42,416 nt of DNA from DATLFI01 sp035524895 (GTDB taxonomy: Bacteria; Acidobacteriota; Thermoanaerobaculia; Multivoradales; Multivoraceae). The first letter of the stretch is position 1; every line of letters starts with the position of its first letter. Shown here piece after piece: positions 19,616 through 28,744 of this stretch. The notes under the pieces were generated by a model. That model was not told where the DNA came from and ran no database searches. It saw only the letters and a list, made by a program, of their open reading frames with translations. The stretch spans positions 1-42,416 of the forward strand of contig DATLFI010000206.1 in NCBI GenBank assembly GCA_035524895.1, read 5' to 3'. Made by a program: the position numbers and the translations under genes.

Positions 19616-20701
19616 CTAGACGATCGAGAACGAGGGGCGGCGAGCGGCGGCGACTTCTTCGATTACGGCCTGTGCAATCGCGCCGAAGGCCTGCGCGAGC
19701 ACACCCTCCGGCTGTTCGACCACGATCGGGACGCCGGCGTCGCCGCCGTATGCGATCGCAGGGTCGAGTGGGATCCGGCCGAGAAACCGGCACGACAACA
19801 GCTCGGCCGTGCGCTCGGCGCCGCCGTGCTTGAAGATGTCGGAGCGCTCGCCGCAGTGAGGGCAGACGAATCCCGACATGTTCTCCACCAGTCCCAGCAC
19901 CGGAACGTTCACCTTGCGGAACATCGCCAGCCCCTTGCGGGCATCGATCAACGCGACGTCCTGAGGGGTCGAGACGATCACCGCGCCGGAGAGCGGCACC
20001 CTCTGCGTGAGAGTCAGCTGCGCGTCGCCGGTGCCCGGAGGCAGGTCGACGACGAGATAGTCGAGCTCGCCCCACTCCACTTCGCCGAGCAGCTGCTCGA
20101 GCGCCTTGATGACCATGGGCCCCCGCCAGATCACGGGTGTGTCCACGTCGAGCACGAATCCCAGGGACATCACCCGCAGGCCGTAGCGCTCGAACGGCAG
20201 CAGCTTGTTCTCTTCGACCCGCGGCCTCGCATTGAGCCCGAGCATCATCGGCGCCGAGGGCCCATAGATATCGGCGTCGAGCAGCCCGACCTTGTGACCG
20301 AGCTGGGCGAGGCGTGCGGCGAGGTTCACGGCCACGGTCGATTTGCCGACGCCGCCCTTGCCACTGGCGACGGCGATCACACTGCGCACCTCTGGCAGGA
20401 GTCGCGGGTCGCGCGCTACGGCCCGCTGCGCCGGAGCCTCCGAGCGCTGTGGGCGCACGACCTCGAGTCGAACGTCGGCGGTCTCGACTCCCGGGAGGCC
20501 TGCCACCGTCTTCTCCACCTGAGCACGGATCTGCTCCCCAGCGCCCGGGTTCTGGGTCGGGACCCGCAAGTCGACCCGCACGTGCCCGCCATCGGTCACC
20601 ACCTCGCGCACGAAGCCGAAAGAGACCACGTCCCGGCTCAATCCGGGGAAGGTTACGCCGCGAAGTGCCTCGAGCACGCGTTGTTGAAGGTCTCCAGCCA
20701 T
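19616..20701 (-). CDS. mrp: Mrp/ApbC/NBP35-family iron-sulfur cluster carrier ATPase
   Basis: Carries [4Fe-4S] clusters to apo-proteins in the cytoplasm. The 361 residues show an N-terminal MIP18/DUF59 domain (about 3-85), the deviant Walker A GKGGVGKST at 114-122, DADIYGPS, the VVDLPPGTGDAQL Walker B region and the cluster-binding CPHC (Cys280, Cys283). The ATG start is clear. It lies between plsC and lpxH on the same strand with gaps of 78 and 148 bases; no functional link to those genes is evident. Confidence 0.95.
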   Translation of the reverse strand: MAGDLQQRVLEALRGVTFPGLSRDVVSFGFVREVVTDGGHVRVDLRVPTQNPGAGEQIRAQVEKTVAGLPGVETADVRLEVVRPQRSEAPAQRAVARDPRLLPEVRSVIAVASGKGGVGKSTVAVNLAARLAQLGHKVGLLDADIYGPSAPMMLGLNARPRVEENKLLPFERYGLRVMSLGFVLDVDTPVIWRGPMVIKALEQLLGEVEWGELDYLVVDLPPGTGDAQLTLTQRVPLSGAVIVSTPQDVALIDARKGLAMFRKVNVPVLGLVENMSGFVCPHCGERSDIFKHGGAERTAELLSCRFLGRIPLDPAIAYGGDAGVPIVVEQPEGVLAQAFGAIAQAVIEEVAAARRPSFSIV

Positions 20702-20754
20702 GGACGCAGCTTAGCGGAGCCATTGTCTTTGGCGGAGACTTGCGAGGTGGCGCT

Positions 20755-20787
20755 AGCAGTGACCCATGGAACCCATGGGTCACTGCT
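20755..20787. repeat. Perfect 15-bp inverted repeat overlapping the plsC stop
   Basis: AGCAGTGACCCATGG (20755-20769), spacer AAC, CCATGGGTCACTGCT (20773-20787). The right arm encodes the last plsC codons and the stop. The RNA hairpin would be very stable, but no T-run follows on either strand, so it is not a standard intrinsic terminator. It could end or protect the plsC transcript ahead of mrp. Confidence 0.6.
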
Positions 20788-21544
20788 GCGTCGAGTCCTG
20801 CTCCTGCGTCCCGGCCTGGTCGTCGCCCACCGGGGGTTCTCCCGATAGCCGCACGACCTCCGCGCGCATGGTCTCGACCAGCTCGCGCCGGGCTCGCACG
20901 CCGCCTAGGCTGGGATCGACAGGGGTGCCATAGCGCACACGAACGGCTCCTGGCCGGACCAACAGGCTGCCCTTGCGCTGGATCCTGCGCGTGCCGCTCA
21001 GCCCCACCGGAACGAGTGGGCACTTCGCCTTGAGAGCGATGAGGAATCCGCCGCGCTGGAACTCGCGAATCCGACCGTCGAGCGAGCGTGTCTCCTCCGG
21101 GAACAGCAGGATGGAGCGTCCCTGTTGGAGCTGGCGCAGCGCTCCGTCCATCGCCTCCTTCGCACGACTCCGATCTTCGCGATCGACTGGCACGAAACCG
21201 GAGACCCGCATCGCCCAGCCGAAAACCGGAATGTGAAACAGGGAGCGTTTCGCAAGGAACCGGGTCGAGCCGGGTACGCTCACCAGCAATACCGGGATGT
21301 CGAACAGGCTCTGGTGGTTGCTCACGAACACGTAGCGTTCCTCGGGCGGGAGGGCGGACTGCCGCTCGATCTCGAGGCGCACCCCGGCGCACCAGAGCAA
21401 TCCGCGGGCCCAGGCACGAGCGCTGCGAAACGACCACACACCCCGAGGGGGTATCGCCGCGCCGAGGATCGCCCCCAGCGCGAAGACGATCGAGCCCACG
21501 ACCAGGAACAGGTTCGTGAGGATGGTGGCGAGCAGGGACCGCAT
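20780..21544 (-). CDS. plsC: 1-acyl-sn-glycerol-3-phosphate acyltransferase (PlsC family)
   Basis: Adds the second acyl chain in phosphatidic acid synthesis at the inner membrane. The 254-residue protein begins with a hydrophobic anchor (LLATILTNLFLVVGSIVFAL, residues 4-23). The catalytic HX4D box is NHQSLFD (His77, Asp82), followed by FRxGFV-type region VSGFVPVDRE and a phosphate-binding FPEETRS; the usual FPEGTRS has Glu in place of Gly here, a small oddity. It is divergent from the UDP-glucose dehydrogenase gene across a 146-base gap. Confidence 0.92.
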   Translation of the reverse strand: MRSLLATILTNLFLVVGSIVFALGAILGAAIPPRGVWSFRSARAWARGLLWCAGVRLEIERQSALPPEERYVFVSNHQSLFDIPVLLVSVPGSTRFLAKRSLFHIPVFGWAMRVSGFVPVDREDRSRAKEAMDGALRQLQQGRSILLFPEETRSLDGRIREFQRGGFLIALKAKCPLVPVGLSGTRRIQRKGSLLVRPGAVRVRYGTPVDPSLGGVRARRELVETMRAEVVRLSGEPPVGDDQAGTQEQDSTQQ

Positions 21545-21690
21545 GGTGGCGCGCGGAGAGCTAGCTCAAGCTACCACGCGACGGGGCGGCCCGACTTCTG
21601 CGGCGGAGCGCTTTCGGCTAACGTTCGGCGGCTCGTCGCACCCGGCGGGCTCCGTCCCCAGAAGCCCCACGAAGGCCCATCGAACCCGGC

Positions 21691-23006
21691 ATGACGATGA
21701 GAATCTGCGTCGTAGGCAGCGGCTACGTCGGCCTCGTGACTGGCGCTTGTCTCGCCGACTTCGGCATGACGGTCACCAATGTCGACAAGGACGCCGCGAA
21801 GATCGCGGCCCTTCGGGGAGGCGAGATCCCGATCTACGAGCCCGGCCTCGAGACGCTGGTCGCCACGAACGTCGCCGCCGGGCGGCTGACCTTCGCCACC
21901 GAGCTCGCGCCGGCGCTGGAGGCAGCGCGCGCGGTGTTCATCGCAGTCGGCACGCCGCCTCGACCGGACGGCTCCTCGGATCTCTCGTTCGTCCGCGAGG
22001 TGGCCGAGCAGATCGGTGCGCACCTGAACGACTACAAGGTGATCGTGACCAAGAGCACGGTACCGATCGGCACAGGCCGCATGATCGAGGAGATCGTCAC
22101 TGCTACCTCGCGCGGCCGCCAGGAGTTCGCCGTGGTCAGCAACCCCGAGTTCCTGCGCGAGGGCTCGGCGATCGAGGACTTCCTCCACCCGGACCGGCTG
22201 GTGATCGGCAGCCGCGACCCCCGAGCGATCGAGATCATGCTCGATATCTACTCGCCGCTGCGGGTGGCCGACGTGCCCTTCGTAATCACGGACACCGAGT
22301 CCAGCGAGATGATCAAGTACGCCTCGAACAGCTTCCTCGCGACCAAGATCTCGTTCATCAACGAGATCGCGCACTTGTGCGAGCGCCTGGGGGCCGACGT
22401 GGAGGTCGTCGCGCGTGGCATGGGGCTCGACAAGAGGATCGGCTCCCGATTCCTGCATCCCGGACCCGGCTTCGGGGGTTCCTGCTTCCCCAAGGACGCC
22501 CACGCGTTGGTGCACATAGCCCGCGAGCACGACACTCGGCTCCGACTGGTCGAGACGGTGCTCGAGGTCAACGACCTGATCAAGCTGCGCATGGTCGAGA
22601 AGATCGCCGCGGCGGTGGGCGATCTCGGCGGGAAGACCGCCGCTCTTCTCGGCCTGTCGTTCAAACCCGACACCGACGACATGCGCGACTCGCCGGCTCT
22701 GACCATCGCCGCCGCTCTCGAGGAGCGGGGCTGCCGCGTCCGCGCGCACGATCCCGCGGCGATGACCGCCGCGCGGGCGCTGCTGCCGAGCGTGGAGCTG
22801 TGCGGCGATGCCTACGAGTGCGCGGAAGGCGCCGACGTGCTGGTCATCGTCACCGAGTGGAACCAGTTTCGCGCGCTCGACCTCGGCCGGCTTCGCGCGG
22901 CGCTGCGCCAGCCAGTGATCGTCGACCTGCGCAACATCTACGAGCCGGCGAAGATGGCCGCTGCCGGCTTCCGCTACACCTCGGTAGGCCGGCAGCAGGT
23001 CGGGAC

Positions 23007-23010
<4 letters not shown>
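21691..23010 (+). CDS. ugd: UDP-glucose 6-dehydrogenase
   Basis: Oxidises UDP-glucose twice with NAD+ to UDP-glucuronate, a precursor of surface polysaccharides. The 439 residues start with the NAD-binding GSGYVGLVTG, contain the VGTPP segment, STVPIGTG, NPEFLREGSAI, the helix with EMIKYASNSFLATKISFINE, and the catalytic GFGGSCFPKD with Cys265. An ATG two codons later (21697) is an alternative start. It overlaps the decarboxylase gene by ATGA, so substrate and product enzymes are co-translated. Confidence 0.97.
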
Positions 23011-24016
<1,006 letters not shown>

Positions 24017-24020
<4 letters not shown>

Positions 24021-24283
24021 GCGCGCAGCACATCGCACAACTGTTCCTCGCTCTGGAGAAGTTTCCGCAGCGGATCGAGATCACCGAGGTCGCTGACCTG
24101 CTCACCGATTCGCGCCGGGCCAACGATCGGCGTCCGGCAACCGTCGAGCTGGCGGTTCCAGATCAGGTGGTGAAGGGCCTGCGCGGCTCTCCAGACCGCG
24201 GCGACCTGCTGTTCCTGGTGCGCGTCCCGCGAGAAGTGGTCGAGCGCGCCGAGAGCCGCATCGTGCTCCCCGGAGAGCTCTGA
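24017..24283 (+). CDS. Conserved-looking 88-residue protein of unknown function
   Basis: A small soluble protein starting at a GTG that overlaps the uxs stop (GTGA), with the open frame fixed by the stop at 24283. Predicted parts: an amphipathic helix (AQHIAQLFLALEKF), RIEITEVADLLTDSRRAND, and a compact strand-rich end with VELAVPDQVVKGLRG and LLFLVRVPREVVE. No Cys, no signal peptide, no recognisable motif. Coupling to uxs and proximity to the YggX-like gene are the only hints. Codon use matches the neighbours, so I think it is real. Confidence 0.65.
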
Positions 24284-24301
24284 CCGTCTCCGCGCTCGAC
24301 C

Positions 24302-24547
24302 ATGGCTGCACAGGTTCAGTGCCTTCGCTGCGGTCGCCTCGCGGAAGGTCTGCAGCGTCCCCCGTACCCGGGCCCGCTCGGCGTGGAGATCGCCGCCGCC
24401 TCGTGCCGTGACTGTTGGAACCTGTGGCGGGAGAACGAGGTCCGCGTGATCAACGAGCTGCGGCTCAATTTCCTGGACCCCGCAGCTCAGGTCGCGCTGG
24501 AGCAGCAGCTGCGGGAGTTCCTGCGGTTGCCAGCCGTTGGCTCCTGA
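24302..24547 (+). CDS. YggX-like Fe(2+)-trafficking protein with two CxxC pairs
   Basis: Small cytoplasmic protein of 81 residues related to YggX, which in enterics protects iron-sulfur proteins from oxidative damage. The family pattern is evident: AEGLQRPPYPGPLG, WNLWRENEVRVINELRLN, and LEQQLREFL. Classic YggX has a single N-terminal Cys; here there are two pairs, CLRC (Cys7, Cys10) and CRDC (Cys35, Cys38), which could form a zinc or iron site. It starts 18 bases past the unknown gene and overlaps the TVP38 gene by 11 bases. Confidence 0.8.
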   Translation: MAAQVQCLRCGRLAEGLQRPPYPGPLGVEIAAASCRDCWNLWRENEVRVINELRLNFLDPAAQVALEQQLREFLRLPAVGS

Positions 24548-25295
24548 GCTCGAGCCCCTCGACGTCGAGGGCAGAAGGCGCCGCCTGCGCGGCTGGCTGC
24601 GCCTTCTCGTGCTGTGCCTGCTGCTGGTCGCGGCGGCGGCTGCCTTCCGGTTCACTCCGCTGCGAGACCTCGCGCAGCCGTCAGAGCTCCTCGACCTCCT
24701 CGAGCGGCTGCGCAGCCATCCGGCGGCACCACTGGCTTTCCTCGGGTTGTTCGTGCTGCTGGTCGGCGCCGGCGCTCCGACGACGGCGCTCGTGCTCGCG
24801 GGCGGTGCGGCATTCGGGGTTTGGCTCGGAGCGCTGCTCAGCCACACCGGAGCGGTGATCGTGGCGGCCATTCACTTCTACGTTGCGCGACACCTCGCCT
24901 ACGACTTCGTGGCCAGGCTGGTGGGTAACCGACACCGCCAGGTCGAGCGGCTACTGGCGCGGCACGGCTTCTGGGCGCTCGTGAGGCTGCGCTTCATACC
25001 GATCCCCTACGTGCTCGCGAACGTGGCGTGCGCGCTCGCCGGAGCGCGACCGACTCCTTTCATGGTGACCACCACCCTCGCCATGGCTCCGGTGATGCTG
25101 GTGTGGAGCTACTTCGCAGACGCCTTGTTCGCGGCCGGCGCGGACCGCGGGAACGCGGTGCGCAACATCGTCGTCGCCTCGCTGCTGCTGCTCGCGGTCA
25201 GCTTCCTGCCGCCACGCATCGTGGCGTGGCGCCGGGCGCGGCGATACCGATCGCTGCGCGACCAGCGCTCCCGGCGGACCCGTTTCGAGATCTGA
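24537..25295 (+). CDS. TVP38/TMEM64 (DedA-like, VTT domain) membrane protein
   Basis: Integral inner-membrane protein, 252 residues. The TTG at 24537 overlaps the YggX-like gene. Segments: a first helix (LRLLVLCLLLVAAAAAFRF), LAFLGLFVLLVGAG, the VTT hallmark with Pro and Gly (GAPTTALVLAGGAAFG), VIVAAIHFYVAR, an amphipathic stretch with RHGFWALVRLRFIPIPY, then two more helices and a very basic tail. Members are thought to move or scramble lipids (for example undecaprenyl phosphate carriers for DedA); the exact substrate here is unknown. The polysaccharide-precursor genes upstream make an envelope role plausible. Confidence 0.85.
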   Translation: MAPELEPLDVEGRRRRLRGWLRLLVLCLLLVAAAAAFRFTPLRDLAQPSELLDLLERLRSHPAAPLAFLGLFVLLVGAGAPTTALVLAGGAAFGVWLGALLSHTGAVIVAAIHFYVARHLAYDFVARLVGNRHRQVERLLARHGFWALVRLRFIPIPYVLANVACALAGARPTPFMVTTTLAMAPVMLVWSYFADALFAAGADRGNAVRNIVVASLLLLAVSFLPPRIVAWRRARRYRSLRDQRSRRTRFEI

Positions 25296-25311
25296 ACCGG
25301 GCTCCCACCAG

Positions 25312-26385
25312 CTACCGGCGACGATCGTCGCCACCCAGCGCCGCTTCGACCTCTGACACGTCGATGGAGAGCACACCACCCGCGATCCCGGCGGGGTCGA
25401 ACTCCTGCTCTCTGACGATCCGGTGGAAGATCTCGCGCAACGCGCGCGCGCCGATCCGGCGCCGGAGCTTCGCCGCGGCCGCGATGCGCTGAGCCGCAGC
25501 CGGCGAGAGTGCCAGCTCGACGCCGAACGCGGCAAAGAAGCGCCGCGCCTCCTGGTACCCGGCCTCCGGTCGCTCGAGCAGGATGCGCAGGAGCTCGCCC
25601 TCGCCGAGCTCGTCGAGCAGTACGGTGGAGGCAAATCGCGACAGGAACTGCGGGCCCATCCCGTACTCGAAGAGATCCTCCAGTCGCAGCCAGTTCCGGA
25701 GCAGGAACGGAGTCTCCTGCCGCACGCCCCCGGCCTCTACCACGGTCACCGGCAGGAGCGACCCGCGATCGGTGCCCACGGTGATGCGATCGTAGACGGC
25801 CTCGTAGAGGCCCTCGAAAGCTCCGGCTCCGACGAACCACAGTTGCGCCGAATCGAACGCGGCGCTCCCTCCTCCGAGCGAGGCCGGCAGCTCCATCTCG
25901 ATGGTCTCGCCCTCCATCAGCGTGAGCAACGCCTCTTGAGCTCGGATGCCTCGCAGATGGGGCTCTCCGCCGACGCGCGAGCGGATCTTGTCGATCTCGT
26001 CGACGAAGACCACGCCGTGCTCGGCGGCACCCAGCACCGCCTCGGTATCGGCGTCCTCGCCGAGCAGCTCGCGCGCTCGCTGCAAGAGACGCACGAGCAC
26101 GGACTCGCCGGGACGACCGCGCTCCGCCTCTTCACCGAGGACGTTGGCGTGGATGCGCGCCACCGGCAAGCGAAGCTCGGGGTGGCTCGCCAGGTACTCC
26201 TCGACCGCCAGCAGCAGTGTGGTCTTGCCAGAGCCGGAGGAGCCGATCAGGAGGATGTTGCTCGGACCGACGTCCGCCAGCCGCTTGGCCAGCGCGACGG
26301 CCATCTCCCGCACCGCGGCGCGTTGTCCGACGACACGCTGCTCCAACGCGGCGGCGATGGCCGCGGGCCTGAGTGGTACCGGCAT
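25312..26385 (-). CDS. ClpX-like AAA+ ATPase without zinc domain or IGF loop
   Basis: HslU/ClpX-family AAA+ ATPase of 357 residues from ATG 26385. Walker A is GSSGSGKT (48-55), Walker B VFVDEIDK (127-133 region), then RGIRAQEALLTLMEG, FVGAGAFEGLYE and a sensor-2-like RIGARALREIF. Compared with true ClpX it lacks the N-terminal zinc-binding domain, has no IGF tripeptide between GAFEGL and YGMGPQFLSRF (the ClpP-docking loop), and its pore segment reads NVLGEE where ClpX has GYVGED, so the substrate-gripping aromatic is absent. It is thus probably not a ClpP partner; a dedicated remodelling ATPase is my inference. It is divergent from an exported TPR protein with only 56 bases between. Confidence 0.82.
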   Translation of the reverse strand: MPVPLRPAAIAAALEQRVVGQRAAVREMAVALAKRLADVGPSNILLIGSSGSGKTTLLLAVEEYLASHPELRLPVARIHANVLGEEAERGRPGESVLVRLLQRARELLGEDADTEAVLGAAEHGVVFVDEIDKIRSRVGGEPHLRGIRAQEALLTLMEGETIEMELPASLGGGSAAFDSAQLWFVGAGAFEGLYEAVYDRITVGTDRGSLLPVTVVEAGGVRQETPFLLRNWLRLEDLFEYGMGPQFLSRFASTVLLDELGEGELLRILLERPEAGYQEARRFFAAFGVELALSPAAAQRIAAAAKLRRRIGARALREIFHRIVREQEFDPAGIAGGVLSIDVSEVEAALGGDDRRR

Positions 26386-26394
26386 CGTGCCGCG

Positions 26395-26435
26395 ATTGTA
26401 CGGCGCCCCGCGGACCTCGAGGGCGGCGGTACAAT
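26395..26435. promoter_or_regulatory. Mirror-image divergent -10 elements
   Basis: ATTGTAC (26395-26401) and GTACAAT (26429-26435) are exact inverted copies, so each strand reads TACAAT just before its gene. On plus, TACAAT ends six bases before the GTG at 26442; on minus it ends nine bases before the ATG at 26385. Both mRNAs would then start at or within a few bases of the start codon. Neither -35 matches consensus well. Confidence 0.55.
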
Positions 26436-26441
26436 CCAGCC

Positions 26442-27443
26442 GTGCTCCACCCACTCCTCGCCGGAAGCATCGTCCTGCTGGGATGGCTCGCTGGCGCTTC
26501 CAGCGGACCTCCACCCTCTTCCGGCGCACAGGCCGCGACGCTCGAGCGCGCCGCAGCGTTGATCGAGGAGGGAGATGCCGGCGCGGCGCTCGCGGTGCTG
26601 GATCCGTTCCTCCGTCGCCACGAGAAATCGGCCTCCGGCTATCTCCTCCGCTCGACGGCACGCTTCATCGAAGGAAACCGCGAGGGCGGCACCGAGGACC
26701 TCGAGCGGGCCGTGCGCCTCGACCCGACGCTCCGCCAGGGCTGGCTCCATCTCGGCGCGCTACGACTCTCGGAGGGCGAGCACGAGGGGGCGCTCGAAGC
26801 CTTCGAGCGTGCCCGCGAGCTCGATCCAGGCGCCGCCGACAACGGTCTCAACCTGGGTACCGCCCTGCTCCTGCTGGGACGGGTCGAGGAGGCGAGCGAG
26901 CTCTTCCGCGAGTACCTGGCGAGCAGCCCCGAGCCGGGCCCTGCGGGCCTGATGGTGGCCAAGAACTATGCGCTCGGTGGCTACCAGGCGCTCGCCGTCG
27001 AAACGCTGCGCACCGCGCTCCTGGCCGACGAGAAGATACGGCTGCAGGCCCGAACAGAACCGGCCTTCGATGCCCTGAGGCCCAGCACCGCGTTCCGGGA
27101 GCTCCTGGAGACAAAGCTCCACGGTCCCGCTCCGGGAGACTACGTCGCGCGACAGCTCTTCGATGTCCCCTACGAGGCGGGCGGCCGTGCTCTCGGTGCA
27201 GTGCTCGACGCGCTGCGGGCTCTCGGCCTGCCCTACGACATCCGGATCGAAGTCGCACCGACCTGGTCGTTGGTGTGGTCCGACATGCGGATAGAGGTAG
27301 CCGCCGCCGGGGAGGGAAGCGCCGTCGAGCTCAGCGCGCCTCCGAAGGCGTTCACGCCAGCGGATTGGCAGCGTCGCACCCGCGAGCTCCTCGATCGCAT
27401 TCGCTTCGAGCTGGCACCGAAGCTGCCGCCGGCCTCCGGTTGA
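26442..27443 (+). CDS. Exported TPR-repeat protein
   Basis: A 333-residue protein starting at GTG 26442 with a signal-peptide-like N-terminus (VLHPLLAGSIVLLGWLAG then small residues), so it is probably periplasmic or membrane-tethered; no lipobox Cys is present. Residues of about 35-200 form at least four TPR-type helical pairs (AAALIEEGDAGAALAVLDPF, LERAVRLDPTLRQGWLHLG, ALEAFERARELDPGAADNG, EASELFREYL). The last ~90 residues (from YEAGGRALGAVLDAL) contain a strand-rich domain I do not recognise. No ribosome-binding site precedes the GTG, which lies six bases after TACAAT. It may act with the divergent ClpX-like ATPase, but one is cytoplasmic and the other apparently exported, so contact is not obvious. 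Confidence 0.75.
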   Translation: MLHPLLAGSIVLLGWLAGASSGPPPSSGAQAATLERAAALIEEGDAGAALAVLDPFLRRHEKSASGYLLRSTARFIEGNREGGTEDLERAVRLDPTLRQGWLHLGALRLSEGEHEGALEAFERARELDPGAADNGLNLGTALLLLGRVEEASELFREYLASSPEPGPAGLMVAKNYALGGYQALAVETLRTALLADEKIRLQARTEPAFDALRPSTAFRELLETKLHGPAPGDYVARQLFDVPYEAGGRALGAVLDALRALGLPYDIRIEVAPTWSLVWSDMRIEVAAAGEGSAVELSAPPKAFTPADWQRRTRELLDRIRFELAPKLPPASG

Positions 27444-27464
27444 GGCGAGCCTCGCCCGGCCGGT

Positions 27465-27485
27465 CTGCTCCCTGCTCCCTGCTCC
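27465..27485. repeat. Three tandem copies of CTGCTCC
   Basis: Exact 7-base repeats between the convergent TPR and GWxTD genes. Likely neutral; could vary in copy number. Confidence 0.5.
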
Positions 27486-27502
27486 TACGAAGCGGGATCC
27501 CG

Positions 27503-28111
27503 TCAGGGAGGATCCGGTCTGCCTCCGGACGGCAACCGCACGCTCGGCGGCATCCGTCGTCGCAGGACGGCCGGGTCGTCCTGGCCGCCCTTGCGGAACA
27601 TCCGCGTCAGGTCGCCGCGCTTCGCGAAACGGTAGATCCGCTCAGGGCGCGTGCCGTCCAGCCCGGCCTCTGCGCCTTTGGGATAGCGCCAGAGCTCGAC
27701 CGGCGGTTCGTCGACATGGCGCAGATCCTCGAAGGAGGTCTCCTCGGGCTCGCCGAAGAGGATGAACAGCGTTCCACGATCGGTCTTGCGCCCCGGGTGA
27801 GCCGCCTCTCCGAATCGACGGTCGGCGAGCCCGGCGCGCTCGTCGTAGATACGCCGCACACGCTCGCGACCGGGCTGCGCCCAGAATCGCTCGACGAAGG
27901 CGGCGGCGGCGGCATCGTCCTCCAATGCCAGGAACTCCTTGCGCTCTGCGTCGGTCGCGATGCGGCCGAGCGCGCCCACCAGCCACTGGGAGTGCTCGGG
28001 ACCGAGCATGAAGTTGGTCCAGGCCAACGGATCAGTCTCGGCAGCGGCCTCGACGCCCCAGAGCAGGGTCGTCAGGACTACCGCGACCCAGGTCGCGCTA
28101 CTCGTTCGCAC
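27503..28111 (-). CDS. GWxTD-domain exported protein
   Basis: Secreted or periplasmic protein of 202 residues. The GTG at 28111 overlaps the end of folE by 14 bases and places a normal signal peptide at the N-terminus (VRTSSATWVAVVLTTLLWG, then AAAE); an ATG at 28153 is the longer option. The mature part matches the GWxTD domain: W-L-V near its start, ATDAERKEFLAL, FVERFWAQ, a YDERAGLADRRFG segment and the signature variant GRKTDRGTLFILFGEP. The domain is short here and lacks the large beta-rich regions that accompany it elsewhere. Its function is not established. It is the last gene of the rlmD-queD-folE run. Confidence 0.82.
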   Translation of the reverse strand: MRTSSATWVAVVLTTLLWGVEAAAETDPLAWTNFMLGPEHSQWLVGALGRIATDAERKEFLALEDDAAAAAFVERFWAQPGRERVRRIYDERAGLADRRFGEAAHPGRKTDRGTLFILFGEPEETSFEDLRHVDEPPVELWRYPKGAEAGLDGTRPERIYRFAKRGDLTRMFRKGGQDDPAVLRRRMPPSVRLPSGGRPDPP

Positions 28112-28715
28112 GGCGCAGCAGGTCGAGGAATTCCTCGCGGATGGGTCGCTCATGGAAGATCCCTCGGATCGCAGAGGTCACGGTGACGGCGCCCGGTTTC
28201 TTGACCCCGCGCATCTCGACGCACAGGTGGCGCGCCTGCACCACCACCATCGCGCCGAGTGGCTCGAGCTCCTCGACCAGGAAGGTCACGATCTGCTCGG
28301 TCAGGCGCTCCTGTAGCTGCGGGCGCTTGGCATAGAACTCGAGGATGCGGGCGAGCTTCGAGAGGCCGACGATCTTCTTGTCGGGCACGTACGCCAGGTG
28401 GGCGTGGCCGTAGAACGGCACCAGGTGATGAGCGCAGAGCGAGTAGAACGGAATGTCCCGCTCCATCACCATGGAGCTGTAGCCCTCGTCGTTCGGAAAG
28501 CAGGTCACGGTGGGCCGCGCGCCCTCGGCTAGCCCGCTGAACATCTCGAGGTACATCTTGGCCACGCGCCGATCGGTCTCGCGGAGATTGACGTCGGAGA
28601 GGTCGAGCCCGAGCTCCACCAGGATGCCCCGCACATGGCTCGCGATCCGCTCCACGCGCTCGGGCGTCTCCAGAGCCGACGTTTCGATCCCATAGCCGAG
28701 CCGCTCACCGCTCAT
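28098..28715 (-). CDS. folE: GTP cyclohydrolase I
   Basis: Makes 7,8-dihydroneopterin triphosphate from GTP, for folate and for deazapurine (queuosine) or biopterin synthesis. From ATG 28715, preceded by GAGGAG eight bases upstream, the protein has 205 residues. The zinc and catalytic residues are in SLCAHHLVPFYG and the later ARHLCVEMRGVKKPGA; KIVGLSKLARI is also characteristic of type I. It is followed by an overlapping GWxTD gene and preceded by a queD-like gene whose product acts on dihydroneopterin triphosphate, so the two enzymes are consecutive in a pathway. Confidence 0.96.
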   Translation of the reverse strand: MSGERLGYGIETSALETPERVERIASHVRGILVELGLDLSDVNLRETDRRVAKMYLEMFSGLAEGARPTVTCFPNDEGYSSMVMERDIPFYSLCAHHLVPFYGHAHLAYVPDKKIVGLSKLARILEFYAKRPQLQERLTEQIVTFLVEELEPLGAMVVVQARHLCVEMRGVKKPGAVTVTSAIRGIFHERPIREEFLDLLRRANE

Positions 28716-28744
28716 CCCGTGGTCTCCTCGTTCATGCCCTGTCG

